64,000 bases of DNA from Durusdinium trenchii (lineage: Eukaryota; Sar; Dinophyceae; Suessiales; Symbiodiniaceae), in contig CAXAMN010018890.1 in assembly GCA_963970005.1 (NCBI GenBank), positions 936,197 to 1,000,196 of the forward strand, in the 5' to 3' direction. How positions within the stretch are numbered: the stretch's first letter is position 1; each line of letters starts with the position of its first letter. The notes below the pieces were generated by a model. It had not been told where the DNA came from, made no database searches, and saw nothing but the letters and a program-made list of their open reading frames with translations. Positions 1 to 13,439 of this stretch are shown here, piece after piece. The translations under genes were made by a program, and so were the position numbers.

Positions 1-181
1 GGAAGATGAGAACTGGCGACTTTGTAGTACAACTTTAGTACGCGGAGCAATCTGTGGAGCTGGAAGCTGAGAACTGGCGACTTTGCAGTACAACTTTAGT
101 ACGCGGATGAGTCATCTCTCGCGGCTGAGTCATCTCTCGCAGCTGCTCTGGCGCCCCTGCAGCTGAGTCATGTCTCCCGAC
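1..181. repeat. Short tandem duplications at the window edge
   Basis: A 45-base unit containing the string ggcgactttg occurs at 1-45 and again at 62-106 with few changes (period 61). It is followed by an 18-base unit starting gagtcatctctcgc at 109-126 and 127-144, with a weaker third copy near 165. No coding signal is visible. Confidence 0.8.
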
Positions 182-198
182 CACCCGGCTCTCTTGAG

Positions 199-330
199 AG
201 GTTGACACACACACAGAGACCCACGCACTGCCTCAACTTACTCGGAGACACACACAGACAGAGACTCAAACACACACACAGACACAGATACACACACACA
301 GAGACCCACACACTGCCTCAACTCACTCGA
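199..330. repeat. CA-rich microsatellite with an internal duplication
   Basis: The stretch is dominated by acacacagaga runs. A phrase of about 35 bases (agagacccac, then cactgcctcaact) is present twice, near 215-245 and 300-328. It is low-complexity intergenic or intronic DNA. Confidence 0.8.
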
Positions 331-2577
331 CGTAACACTTCACACTGATCACTTAACAGATAACTCACACTCTGACTTCCTATGTGATGAAAAATGCTTT
401 CGGGCCACTCGTCGTCTAGTTTCAATACCGTCCCTCCCGCGTACTAGTGCTGAAATAGGACAGTCACGTGGCATGTTTGAACTCAAACCACGGATTGTCT
501 GAGCCAACAAGTGAGACTTCCGGATCAAGACCTTCCCCTTCTAGCCCAGCGCCTTCCTCACTTCAAGCTGCCTAAGTGTCGTTTGAGACCAACATCCAGT
601 GTCTGGAAAGTCCTCGGAACCTCCGAAGCGGTGCCACCCTCCGACCTGCCTCTTCCCGCAGCCGTTCCAGCAGCTCCTTGAAAATCGCAGCGCGCAGCGC
701 AGCCCAAATCATTCCGTCCGATGTGCACCGTCCGTTGAGAATGGAACATAACAGGACTCTGAAGAAGGCAATGTGCAACCTGCACAAACATGTAACATAC
801 ATTTTCGGAAAGGAGCAAGTGTGTGGAGAAACTATATAAGTATCTATAACTCATATGTCATAAGCGTCCATATGGCCGGCTGATCAGGGTCCCCGAACTT
901 CATCTCTCCAGCTCGGATTGGAGAGGGAAGTTTGCGGTCCACGCGTAATGAACAACCACCAAGGAAAAGAGCGACACACGGGATGTTATTTCCTTAGTTG
1001 ACTCATAATTGTATAATGCATACAACTTATTCTTATTCGGCCCAAACACGCCGTTGACCTTCTCTCCCCCACTACTTGTTTGATTTCTTATTCTGCAAAC
1101 CGGGGTCATGTGATGTCATGTGTATGTCTCCACTGGGTTCCATTCTGCACACCCTTGAGACATCAGTCCAGGTCAAAGAGCAGCTCGCCGCTGCCCAAGG
1201 ACACATAGCGGAGGCCTCTGCGCCATTCGACGGCCCTCCGACTCTCCGGCGGGACCACAGCGGTCGTGGGATTTGGTGGGGCATGGTGTCTACATAGCCC
1301 GGTGGTATCACTGCAAGTCGGCGTGTAGACAGGTGTTCCGTGCTGTTTGGTCATCTGCATGCGACATGTTCTTAAGCACGTGCATGAATATGCCGTGTAG
1401 TCCTACATGTCGATCTTTAGGTTGATTGTGCTCGGAAGGGGGGCGACTTCATCCAGGAGAATCTAGCACTGCTAGGCAGAATTTGTTTGGGGACTGTAGT
1501 GAGGGGTTGTAGGAGTTGGCCAAATACTAACATGTTCCTAGTTGTACGGCGTGACGATCAAGTTGGGTTGAGCATGTTCCCGTTGAGCGGGTTAGGGATG
1601 ATCAATGATCAACTATACGGTAGTTGTTTCCCAGTTGTAATGACTCTCCCCCGTAGGTAGAATGCCTTCCTGCATCCATCAAGGACCGCATCTGGACCTA
1701 CAATGACCTCCAGTAATCATTTCCTCCAAAAACTTCTGGCCCATTCACGAAAACGTCACCCGTTCCCCGGAAAACCGTTCGCTCCCCAGCAACGACATGG
1801 TTGCGGTCCCTTTTTTGCATCCTCTCCGCTGGTTTCTTCGCACCCTTGCTCAGTGCGCGCCGGGCGGAGTCAAGGACTTGGGCGCCGGGACGCCAAAAAG
1901 CTCTTCGAGCTTTTTCAGAGTTGTCAAAGGTTGTTGATCATCGATGCCTGGAGTCACACATGCTCATGGCGGCGGGGTTGATGATATGGCAATGCCCTGA
2001 ACCCAGGTTGTTGATCAATACCCGAACGTATCCGTATCCGTATCGTCACGGTTGGTTATGATGACAATTGATCAACACTACCCGAGTTTGGGGACAGCAA
2101 TGGAGGAGAATCATCAATCCCTGGGAGAAAAAACTATTGAACAGTATGGCAATCGCCACAGGAAGCACATAGTCTGACGATGTCTGACCACGAAAATAGT
2201 TTGGTCACGATCCCCCGACTTCTCAACGAGTAGGTTCAAGTGGCTTCTCATGCCGGCATCTTCAGCACCCGGGTTGGATGGTGGTGCCGATATTTGGTTC
2301 CACGAATTCTGGTTCCACTCGATGGTACGAGCTGTCGGGCATGTGGTCCCACATGGGGACAAACATGGCCCCACCCTTGTTGGAAATCACCTCATTCCCT
2401 GGCTCGGTCCAAGGTAGCCATCAAACTATAATTCAGTGGGGTAATTGAGTCTATCCTAATACCTGTAGCAGTGGATGATGATGGTCAGTAAAGGCCTTGT
2501 TCAAAAATAGTGATAATTGTTTACTGACTGTTACAGGTAATAGGGCAAACCCAATTAATATAAAATATGATATAACT
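331..2577. other. Stretch with no confident gene
   Basis: Short exon-like segments exist on the minus strand, for example an arginine- and glutamate-rich segment at about 580-715 and another at about 1165-1290. None matches a family I recognise, and I cannot pair splice sites around them. They could be exons of a gene downstream of the phosphomannomutase, or chance open frames in GC-rich patches. Confidence 0.4.
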
Positions 2578-2657
2578 TAAAAATCATCAATGGGGTCGGC
2601 CCCCTGCATTTCGAAGGAAGCGAGCAAGAATGCCGTGATCCTCAATAGCCGGAGATG

Positions 2658-5600
2658 CTATGAGACGCTCCGTTCGCCAAGTCTCGTGGGCAGGTAGTAA
2701 CTTGAGTCCAAGATGCTGTGGCCAATGGTTCGTGGGTGTGTAAAAATCTCGAAATCATTGCCGCCTTAGATTTGTACAAGGAATCTGGGACAATGATATT
2801 TCCCATACAGTAATTGACACATAAAAATAAGACTCCCTGCCTAACATTAGTCAACCATCAATGAATACAACAAAAACACATTCTGTGAAAACTATATACC
2901 TTCTCCCAGGCCTTCAAAGGTCTTGTCGCCGAAAAAATGGATTTCATCGAAGTCTGCCTCCGGCAGATACCGCAAGCAGTATGTCTTGTCCCAGCCGGTG
3001 GGAAAGACGTCGAAGGAGATCTGGCCACCTAGCAACCCGCAGGTGGCTGAAGCTTTTCTCCGTGGCACGCTCGCGGTTCGAGTCGGATAAGCGGGACATG
3101 AGCAACCATCTAGGGTTGATTCATGCTGATTCCATGTCTTTGTGTGCCAAGCAATGTTGTGTCCGTTGCAGTGAGGCTGAGCATTTCACAAGCTGGCCGC
3201 CAGTGAACCAGTTGTCCACACGAATCCGTACATACTGTAACCAAAAAACGAAGGAACCTCTCATCACCCACAAGACGGTATCTAAACTGGCACTGCAGTC
3301 TCAGCAGTGTAGGGGGTCTGCTTTCAAAGCGTGCGTGTGTGAAGCTCCGCTTGGTGAGCCAACATGGTTTGGTGGACCAGGCCCAAACAATTAGCCATGA
3401 AACCGTACGAAACCTATTATATGACTGCAGTTTGGTTCAAAAAGGGCAGGCCCATGTTGGCCGTGAATAGTGCTCGATATACACCCTCAAGGCCTTGGGA
3501 TTGAATGCCAACTGGTTTCAGTGGCTTCCTCAATCTATCAATCCTTGTCTGACTGGGATCTAACCTCCCCGATGTACCCAACATAGAATGGTTTCAGAGT
3601 AGGATGGCTGAATCCCCATCGAAAAATTGTTTATATGACACCCCATCCAAAGAACATCATGGGGTTTGTGCTACCTACTCTAAACGCTAAAACCGAGTGT
3701 AATACTTCTTCAATGGAACCCACAAGTTCCAGTTGTTTTGAACGCTGCTGAGGCCACTGTTCGCTCGCGGTTTTCCGCCAGGACGCCGATGGAGAAGGTC
3801 AACCCCAGGTCCGCAAATTCCACCTTCCTGTGGAGAACGGGCCAAAGCGGCTTCGCGTGGGCAAAAAGGAACAACATGAAACATACCTAGCGCTTCCTGT
3901 CGGGGTGCCCACTGTAAGTAGTGTGGAGATATCCATTAGTGACCCCTTGGAAGCACCTGGTAGCTTTCCTTCCAATGATCCCCGCCATTCTATTTGGCAT
4001 CTATTGTAGCACTCATTGGCGTTCTATTTGGCATCGGTTGTGGCATTCTATTATTCCATCCAGCCCACTAAAATTTATATTGGCATTGCATCTGGCATAC
4101 ATTCTGGAATTCTTTCTGACATCAGCGCAGCTGGTTCGGGTCCGGGGGCCTGGCAGGTGGTGAAAATGGGTGCTGGTGCTTGGTGCTGGGTGCTAGTGCC
4201 AGTGCTGTGAGCCCAAAGTATGAAAATATTCATCAGCAAGCCCAGGGTGCATCTTCTCCACCATGGTCTTTCGGATGTTGCTGGCCAAATCAAACTTCTC
4301 AAACTCATTTCCTCAGAGCAAGCCGTCGTCTTCCACCATCCTACAATGGCTATTTATTTTGTTAGCGAGGCGAGATGCGATCAAAAACAATAGTCCAATA
4401 GTGCAACCATGATAATCAACACCAACCAATCCTTGAACTGTACGATTTCAAACTCCAGCTCTTGCTTGCTTTTTGCCTTGATATGCTTCCCTGTAGGTTC
4501 CTACCAAATCTACGAATCCACACGCCTGGAACTTGCAATGAGCCATCAAGTACTGGAATTCGTGCATGAACCCTCTTCGTTTTGGCGAGTCTTTGGTCTT
4601 GCAACTTGCCACCGTGGCTTACAAGCTATCGCGAAAAAGCGGCACCGTCGTGGCTGCACCGTCGTCGTGGCTGTGGGTCGCCCCAGGTCGAGCTACCGCT
4701 ACATGGTGGATCATGCCCCCATCCGCTCCGTCAAGTGTCGCTCTTCTCGGCTGCAGTTCCGGCCGATGGGAGACAAATTCAGCATACCCTGGCGGAACTC
4801 CACGAACGTGCCACGCTTCACTGGGATGTCTAAGTCTGCGATGTACCTGAAAACGAGTCCAAAGGCAACAACGTGCAATTCAAGTGAAAAAGTGCTCTGC
4901 AGTGTAAATCGACAAGGTCATGTGAGAAAAATATGTGGAGGCAGTTGGTGTTGGTGAAACAATGTAGTGTATAATATATAGATAGATCAAACAATATCGC
5001 GAACCCGAAAAGCACTGACCTCCAGTCGAATCTCCAGGGGAGATCAACCGGATCAACTGATCAACCACTGGACCCCAACCGACTGCCAAATGAGACCTCT
5101 TAGGGTCCAAGAACTCGAGAGAACACCTCGGAAGGAGCTGCTAGTTGCTTCATGGACCACTTCTGGCACAGCAAAGAAGAAGTCGGGAATTCTTGGAAAC
5201 ATCAACGCGTCAACGAATAGGATCAGGGACCGGTTCTGAACTTCCACTAGATCACTTCTTCCCCTGGAAAAGGAGGACTAAAATGAGGGGCATACCATGT
5301 CTCTTGGTATACCTCGGTGGTATTGACCTCCATGGTTGCTCATGCTTCATGCATTTTTTGGGAACGTGCTCACATGCCTCAATAACCCTCCGAACACCTC
5401 GCTTTCGACACCGGGCAGGCCGTCATTGCTCATGTCAGTCAGCGCAGCCTCAAGGCCCAGTTGATGACCTTTTTCAGGTTCGCCTCTCCCAAATGTTGAA
5501 CGATCCTCACGAGCCCAGCCGAGCACTTGAACGGTGTCCGATGCTGGGCTTGGCTGGTCACCCCGCAGCTGTTCAAAAATCATGCCGGTCCAACAAGTTT

Positions 5601-6912
5601 CCTCCGCATACATGAGCCTATTGAACCACAGCGTATGCTATATTGTGGTTGCACAATATTGCCGGAGAGGCTAAGAATTCCTTGGAAAAACACACCGCAC
5701 GCCACGCTCAAAGAAACACTGTGGAGTCAGCGGATCTTCCAAACGTTGGTGCAACAGTAACATGGTGTCAAGATCCATCACCTACTGTATTGTAGTGTGT
5801 TACATTGTCATGTTATTATACGTGCGACAGAAGAGTCACCTCACAGTCTTTACCAGTTTCTGCTAACCTCTTTGCTTCACCTAGCCCCTTGGAGCATTCC
5901 CTCCTAAGTTCACTGCGCTTCCCTCGCAAGCAGGTTTCCGTTTATCAATTTTCCGCCAAACATGTTCTGCCACGACATCAGGCATCAAAAAGTGAACACA
6001 CTCGTCAACTTGTCCAAAATGCGTTCATGACCCTCTGGAGTCACAGGATGAGTCACAGGTGGACCGCTCGTGGAGTCTAGACCGGGACCTGCGGACGCTC
6101 CCAAATCCCACACGGTGGATCCAGACTTTGCGCTGGGGCCTGATAGCCAAAAGCCGTCAAAATGAACACGTGGAGACGGGCAGCCAAGGTGCGAAGTCTC
6201 GCCGATCTTCTGACCATCCTTGAATGCAAGAAGTCCATTCTCTGAGAAGGCGTAGTCAAACAAGGCTGGGCTGTCGCCCAGCTGCTCCTGCACATGAAGC
6301 AGTGAGACGAAGCGACCAGGCGCGACAAATGTGTTGGGCGTTGCCATATACGCAATATACGCAACAAGTCGTCCTGAAACATATAACACAAAGCTCTCAA
6401 TGTCAATGAATGTCAATATATCTTGGATGGTCTCCATCTTCTTAATTACATGTATTGCTACTTATATTGCTTAGAAAATATATACCCGACATTACCTGAC
6501 GACTCCCGAGGATGACTTTAAGCAACTCCAGTCCAAAGTGGTTTTTCGCCATGTGCTTTTGGCACAAACATCGCCGACACGTCCTTTTGCTTCACCAGGT
6601 CGGAGCCTCCAACAACGCCAACGCAAATCTTATTCCTCAGTCCCGTGGGCTGACCGATGAAAAACCTATATTCCACAATCTGCAAACCAAACAAAAATAA
6701 GGAATCCGCGTGGATGATACTCTCTCCACGCATGTTATACACACATATGCAAACTACACCGGATCAACCCGAAAAATAACGTCAACCCGAAGGATCGCGA
6801 ACGCCTTTTGGGCCCAAGCATCCGCAGTGCCTGCAGGAAACTCACCGTCTCAGGCGAGACCACCTTCCTGGCCTCCGTCAAGGTTCCGTCGACGTCGAAT
6901 AGGGCCAAGATC
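2658..6912 (-). CDS. PMM: Phosphomannomutase (eukaryotic PMM type), 9 exons
   Basis: Interconverts mannose-6-phosphate and mannose-1-phosphate for GDP-mannose and glycosylation; expected to be cytosolic. Exons read on the minus strand: 6912-6814, 6635-6584, 6287-6193, 5505-5449, 4846-4740, 4311-4242, 3827-3787, 3028-2912, 2764-2658. All phases agree. Visible motifs, in order, are the HAD nucleophile site [24 protein letters not shown], the substrate-binding KRGTFVEFR with [17 protein letters not shown] with GWDKTYC, and FFGDKT followed by GGND. The length is about 247 codons, usual for the family. None of the eight introns begins with GT: six look like GC-AG and two (after exons 2 and 5) fit GA-AG. 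The start is unresolved: exon 1 begins after an AG and an in-frame TGA lies just upstream, so a further 5' exon or trans-splicing is needed. The last codons are also uncertain. The frame stops at 2658-2660, but a small extra exon near 2578-2640 is possible. Confidence 0.93.
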
Positions 6913-8463
6913 CTCAGCAATGGGCTGGCTCATGTTCGAGGATTGAACAGGTTGAACTTCGAATTTATGTTCAAAGTTCCAAACATGTTTAAAGCGAGAT
7001 GATTGCCATGCTAGAATCGGGTAGGCCCCAGCCACCCATCAGTGAAAGGACAGTGTGATCTCATGACTGTCGTGGTTGAGCCAGCAATGAAAACGTGTAT
7101 CTGAATTGTCCCACTCCAAATGGTGTGCACAATCTGAATATTTATCTGAGAATGTGTCTAATCCCAACGAGTAAGCACATGTTAACGGTTTTGTGTTTCT
7201 TGGCTAGGGCTCCGCTTGTTCTTTGTCGCAGGCGCCACATAGCCCGCCATCCGACCGTCGGATCCAGCGAAGTCGTAGCGGAGATTTGGCTTTGGCAGCA
7301 CCAGAAAGGACTACGTTTGAGCCAGAACCCCATGGGAAAAGCACTCGTAGCCGTAGCAGCTCACTACCAAAAATGGAAGCACGGCAAAAGGGGTATGGTG
7401 ACCACATGACCTCCTGACAGGTGCCATGTGTGACCTGTCTCTTGGTTGGTCGCGTTGTCACCATTCTTCATTGGAAACCCGAAATCAAAGGTCACACATG
7501 GGACCGTTCAAAGGTTCACTACATGTTCTCAAGGAGATTTATTTGCTTAGGGAACTTTGCTCGTTTACCACATCTGTAAGGAGTGCTGTACATGCAGTCA
7601 GGTCTCAGGTCAATGAACTGTCCCCTCTTTACACCGTTTCTTCAACCATCCAAGTGAAGCTGACCACCTGGTGAATGATGGGGTCAGACTGGTCAAATTG
7701 AGTCCCACAGCCCAACACTGCAACCCCTTTTGAAGGGTTAAGCAGTTAGACCCTCCCAGCCCACCCCAAACACCTTCTGAAGTAAAAAGGATTTGCTAAC
7801 GTGAAGGACAATCCCCACCATACAGTCCGCTTTCCCCTCACAAAAGTGCAACATTGCTCGCGTTTATAGTGACGGACATAGGCTTGGACAATAGATTTTG
7901 TTTTCGAAAAAGAAACATATATCCTTGCACTTAGAACTTAGAACATTGTCAAAAGAGTCAGAGCCCTAGTCTAAGAACATTATGTCAATGTTCTAAGTGT
8001 TTTAGATGATTTTGGGGAAAATGGAATAAGCTATTCTAGGTGCATAATTAGAACAGTTTAGGGAACACTTCATAAGCCTATGTCCGTCACTTGGTATTTG
8101 AGAAACTAGGATAATGATAAGCTGGAAGAAACAAATAGAAAAAGTACGTGTCTAATATATATTATTGTTGTTTGCTCTTATTCTCTGGCCAAACTGGCTA
8201 TTGAGACAAAACCTGCCAACAGACTCAGAAAAGGCTAGAAATACTCCAACAATGTTGATTCTAAGTGTCTAAGTTTGTGTTGTTCCAAGAGTGCTTTTTT
8301 GCAATGTTCTATGTGTCAAGCTGCTCGGCTGTTTTGAGCGTTAATTGAACAACTTGAGCAGCCCATGCAATGTTGAATCCCCAACTTGTTCCGTAGGCCC
8401 AGGGGGTAAGAGCAAGAAGCTACTAGGGGCTCCTGGCCTTACTACTAGGAGCAAAGGACGCTA
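6913..8463. other. Intergenic or intronic DNA upstream of the PMM exons
   Basis: No recognisable gene. A minus-strand open segment near 7204-7330 is exon-like (basic, ending in a Cys-x2-Cys motif) but unassigned. 7680-8460 is AT-richer with no long open frame. Confidence 0.4.
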
Positions 8464-8509
8464 CTAGGAACAAGGGCATCCGCTACTCAATGGGCAAAAA
8501 ATAGATCCG

Positions 8510-8929
8510 CTACTCGGTGGGACACCGCTCTCCACCTCTCTGGCCCGACACGCCTTCCGGTCCCCACCACACCGTCTGCGTGCGCAGGGCATCGCGGACC
8601 TTGGAGACCTTGGAACGGGTGTACGACGAACCGGACGAAGCGTGGTGATCAGACTCCTCGGACCTGGACTCGGACGAAGCGTGGCCGAGGTTGGAGAACA
8701 GTTGCCCCACATGATACCCGAGCTCAATAGCTAGGCAGAATCCAAGGACCCCAAAAAGTCGAGCTCTATAGTACTCTGTAGCTGTTGACGTGCGGCTGGC
8801 TGGGACTAGAATGTACATGCACAGCAAGCTTACAGCAACGACGCCCTCTCTGTCCGGCACAGCCAGTTCAAAGCACCAGCACCCAGCACTGGCTGTGCGC
8901 ACTGGCACCCCTATCTGGACACCGCGCAC
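8510..8929 (-). CDS. Exon-like ORF with hydrophobic segments, unknown
   Basis: An open frame of 139 codons ends in a stop at 8510-8512. The translation has a hydrophobic stretch at about residues 30-45 and a second at about 58-75 (it includes GVLGFCLAIELGYHVG), followed by a Ser/Glu/Arg-rich tail. This would fit the last exon of a small membrane protein. I do not recognise the family. The first codons may be intronic, since no splice junction could be fixed. It lies on the same strand as the confident genes. Confidence 0.35.
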   Translation of the reverse strand: MRGVQIGVPVRTASAGCWCFELAVPDREGVVAVSLLCMYILVPASRTSTATEYYRARLFGVLGFCLAIELGYHVGQLFSNLGHASSESRSEESDHHASSGSSYTRSKVSKVRDALRTQTVWWGPEGVSGQRGGERCPTE

Positions 8930-9654
8930 AGCCGCACAGCCAGCTCATCATGTGCTGGGCTGCCCTGCGGAAAAGGCTGGGGAGTGCAATATTCTTTTTT
9001 GGGACGCCACACCCAAATCGCTACGCCCACCTGCTCCACCGCACATCTTCCAGGGGCCCCCGGCGATGAAATCACGAAAGCCAGCCCGAATCTGCGGACG
9101 ACCAGACTTCATCGGATGGGCCACAGACTTAATGATTGCTCCCGCCCCGAAAGCCGGAGGATAGCATGTTCACTTTGCCACTGCCAAAGGACCTTAATTC
9201 TGACCTGTAGGTTTTTCTACAGATCCGTGGCACCAAAGAGGGAACTCTTGCTGGCATATGCCAAATCACAGTCTATTCCCATGGCTGCAAATAGCAAGAG
9301 GATCATATACTCCAAACGATCCGCGTACAAAGAGGGTTAATCATCTACTCCCATAGCCCAAACGACCAAAAGGTTACCAATGGACAACCCCATAGTACAG
9401 TACTTGTGTTTCTCTGCTGGGCACGCCTTCAAGAACCAGGCGTGGGTTCCAAGTGTTGGGCAACCAACCACCGTTCCTAATCTCACCATAAATTGCTGGG
9501 AAGAACGGTGACGATCGAACGAGGGTTCACAACATGAAAAGACCATTGCTCCACCTATCATTCAGGTGAAGCAACCACACAACAGCCCAAATGGAGTTCA
9601 GGGAGCATAAGCAAAAGACCAGACAGACTCAGTTAAAGACTTGACCCAAACATT

Positions 9655-10506
9655 TCAATTAGTAAACGCAAAAAGGACAAGCAGCTGTTCTGTCAACATG
9701 ACGTTCTGGTGAAGGTGCTTGGGCTCTAGCTGGGAACTATTGAACACCTCTGAAAAGGGGTCCATCTTAAGAAGCTCCTTGGTTTCTAGGTTGGACAGCA
9801 CCCTAAATATCCACCCGACATCTCTTCGCTCGTTGCGCGGTCGGCCTCGGGGTATTTCAGGCGATGTGCTGAGCATTTCGGATGTCCACACCTCAGCACA
9901 GCGAAGTCGAAGACGAGTGCGAACGGTGACAAATGATGAACAAACCGATGAAAACCCTTGAACCACCACATTAACATAGCGATGCGGACTTGAACAGCCC
10001 ACAATCTTGGGATGGATTACGGCAGATTCGACTCGCAGACCTCAGCTTGGCAAGGCGTCTCGCCGGTTCCGATCTTCCGATGCTTATGATCGGCTGGGTT
10101 TCGCCGTCGCTGGAATGGGTGCAGCTACAACGCCCCTCCTCAAGAGGCACTCGACAGAAGCTGGATGCTGGGTCAAACACCCCTCGCCTGTCGTCCGACG
10201 TGCCATGGGCATCCATGTGTGTACCATCATGGGCTCATTTGTCATATTATACGCTCACATATTTTCCTGGGCTTTTTGCCAAGCTCACTAGAGACAATGG
10301 TGACGGCGCCCAGTCCGTGAAGCACCGCTCCTCTGTGCCCCCTCGGCCTCGAGCTCCCCGAGACCGCCCAAGGGCGTCATGGGGCCCACATGGCGAATCA
10401 CCTCGGTTAGAGAGAAGACGAGACGGTCAACGGGACCAACAAGTGAACATCCGGACCAACCAGTGAACATCCGGGATGAACAGGAGGGGAGGTTCCAAGG
10501 TTCCAT
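9655..10506 (-). CDS. Group of exon-like segments, unknown protein
   Basis: Three minus-strand segments look coding by composition. One is at about 10288-10450 (includes LTEVIRHVGPMTPLGGLGELE), one at about 10000-10216, and the third runs to a stop at 9655-9657 (includes DVGWIFRVLSNLETKELLKMD). They lie in order on one strand and could be exons of one gene, but I could not establish phases or a family. Opposing-strand frames in the same GC-rich DNA are also open, which lowers confidence. Confidence 0.3.
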
Positions 10507-13430
10507 TGTTTTTTTTCAAATAGGGGAAACTCGAATGGTGTCACGGGGGTTTGGTTGCTTCTTCATGAATGATTCGTGATTTCTCCCGTCAGGTGTCATT
10601 TGGGATCACTTGGGGGGCCTCTCCCCTATTCCAACACACACACACACAGGCATCAAGCAGGGCAACGCACGTCCGATGGAGGGCAGGTAGCCACGAGGGT
10701 TTTGCGTTTTGGCACATGACGGCAACTTCAAATGGCAAATTCCGACGGCGACATGTTTTCTCGTACGGCCGCCAGCTGAGCGGGACATTCGTTGGACTAA
10801 ATGCTATATATGAATCTTATCACTTGCACGGGTCCCATGCAGTGGCTTCCTCCCCAAAAAGGCCTCAGTCTAGAGATACATAACTATAAGCAAGGATGAC
10901 ATGGATTGTTAGGGGCGTTTCGTGGCATGGTTTCCGCACCCCCCTCGCACTCAAACCAGCTGTCACGTGGCCAAATAGGCTGAACCTGACGCCTCAGTCG
11001 GACGTCACCTCTTTGCCATGCTCGCCCTGCCTGGGCCCCGTACGACGCCTCACCTGACGTACGACGCGGGGCGATCCCTGCTCCAAGAGGCCCCCTTGCA
11101 ATCGGCCAGCTCCATAGGGCTTTGGCCCACCTGGGTGCAAGCAGCTGATTGGCTGAGATGACCAAAGGACATCCCAACTGAGACGGCCGGCATTGTACTC
11201 AAAACAAATGCCGACCATCAGCATTTTCATTGATTCCTGTATCATTTCTCGGGAGAAGTTGGCAGGGCCTTCTAGAAATATCCGACCACCCTCCTCTCTC
11301 TATCCTTATCTTCCACTGAGCTCCTGACGAGCTGCTGCATTACCATTCGCACCTGGAGCCACAAATAACACCAAATCAACAGCCTACCATGGTTGTAAGT
11401 GCTTATCTATATAACAGGGTGCATAGATCGATATGGTTTGCCCATGTAATCAGCATTCTTCAACATCGCTATAATTACATACACTATAGGTACAGTACGA
11501 GTACGAGTACCAATTAGGGACCTCTGAAAACCATGAGGCCATGCAATCTCCAAATTCTGCACATCTTCTCTCACCTTCCCCCTCACCACCCAAGCAGCAA
11601 ACTTCCCTGATCCCCCCCCCCACCCCGCACCGCGCCCCTCCGACTGCCGCAGTCGGAGACTGCCTTCTCTCGACTGCCGCAGGACTTGGCCACACGGGCC
11701 GCCCGACCCTTACAGGAGCGGAAGGGCCTAGGCGTGAGGGCGAAAGGGTGGCGTGGCCGGGGATGGCCGCTGCAGGGCACGCGACGCGGGGGTCTGGTGG
11801 TGGGAAGTGAAGGAATTTGTTAGCTTGAAGGAAGTTCATCTACCAGGAGTGGATTTCAAACAAATGCAACTCGCAATTGTCAAACGTTCTCATATTTTTA
11901 TCCGTGCTTGGTTGGTTTTTGGCTCTGCTGGATGTAGAGAATGGCCTCCCATCACCGGTGAAGTCGAAGTCAGCATCTGCCAAATCCTGAGCCAGCTGAT
12001 TTGGCAGCCGTGAGAGGAGTCATTAACATTGGTGGTTTCAGCCCACCAAGTCCTGGTCTGACCAATGTAGCATTGAATACCTTTGAACAACGATTCTCCA
12101 TGACCCTTCTGAAAGCAATTCGCTCTCGATACACAAGCATTCCAAGGGTTGGTGGTTCTTATATACCTATATACCTATGCCCCATCATCGGGGGGTTCTA
12201 CCTTCAGTTTTGAAGTTATTGATGGTTCTTTGGGGTTGTTGTCCATGGTGGCACCCTGAGGCCATGACGGACTCCGTCTGAGTGACACGCCTCGCTTGCA
12301 AGACCTAGGTCTGAAACGCTCTCTTTTTGGGATTCCCTCAAGGACATCCGACTGTGAGACCGTGAGACTGTGAGTGGACTCCGCGTGTTTTAAAAAAACG
12401 TGTTGACCATTGGAACCATGAATAGAACAGTCTGAACGTGGGTTGCTGGCTTTACCTGTTGACCATTTCCTCTAGAGCAACAGTGGAGACATCAGGGGGT
12501 TAGGTTGACTGCTTTTCTGACCGCAGTAGCACTTCAATTGGATCAGCCCGCTGCTGATATGTGATCTGACCATTCTCCAAGCTCTTAAAGCTCTTGGTCT
12601 AGGTGGTGACCCTATGGGATCAGCGCAGAGCACTCAAAGCACTCGACTCGGCGCGGGTTTGGGTCCCACAGCCGTGGCCTCCTCCGGCTCCACCTGGGAC
12701 ACCGCGGCACTGGTGGACCTAGCTGCTACCTACACCCTCCCGCAAAGAAGAAGGCTTGATTCAACACCCGGGTTCCGGGCCCCCGGTTGGATTGCAAAAG
12801 CTCTTCATATGGGGTCCTTTATTCATCAAAATCTCTACATTGTGACATTGTGGGACATGTTCCGGCATTTGGTGCCTCAATTGTTTCTTCATGTTTCTTC
12901 AGTGCCCCACAAAGGTCTTGATCCCTGCGGACAAAGGCCAAATTGTTCAGTAATTACCTCTGCACACCACTGAAAGGGATTTTATCGGAAGAAGCTGGAG
13001 GCGGACCACAGATTGAACCTTCACAAACTGTTGTTTTATCGGATGGAATCCTCCAAATTTGCTGAAGGTGCGCGCCGCGAATGGATAGGAGCTGTCTATA
13101 GCATTCTATAGCTATCTAGAAGGGTGCAACCACCATCCCGCTCCAAGGGCTTCCCTGATGTGACATTTTCTGGTGGAACAAGGGTGCGCTAGCCCCCAAA
13201 CTGCGGGGACTATATACGTGACTTGGCATGCACTGGGACATCAAGGTCCAGGTGTGCAAAACTGGTCTATCAGCACCTGGTGATGAACAAGTAACTTGAT
13301 CTCCATCCCAATGCAAGAACAATCCATCCAACATCACAGATTCACAAAGATTCACTGGAACTACGGGATCCCAACTTGCTACCCCTAATGGAACTCGTCC
13401 GACTGGTTCACCCAATCTATACAACTTAAC
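10507..13430. other. Gene-poor stretch
   Basis: GC-rich patches at 10.9-11.2 kb and 11.55-11.8 kb are open in several frames on both strands, so strand and frame cannot be chosen. An ATGGTT directly followed by gtaagt at about 11388 on the plus strand looks like a start codon with a perfect donor, but no downstream exon was found. Confidence 0.3.
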
Positions 13431-13439
13431 CCACCCCCA

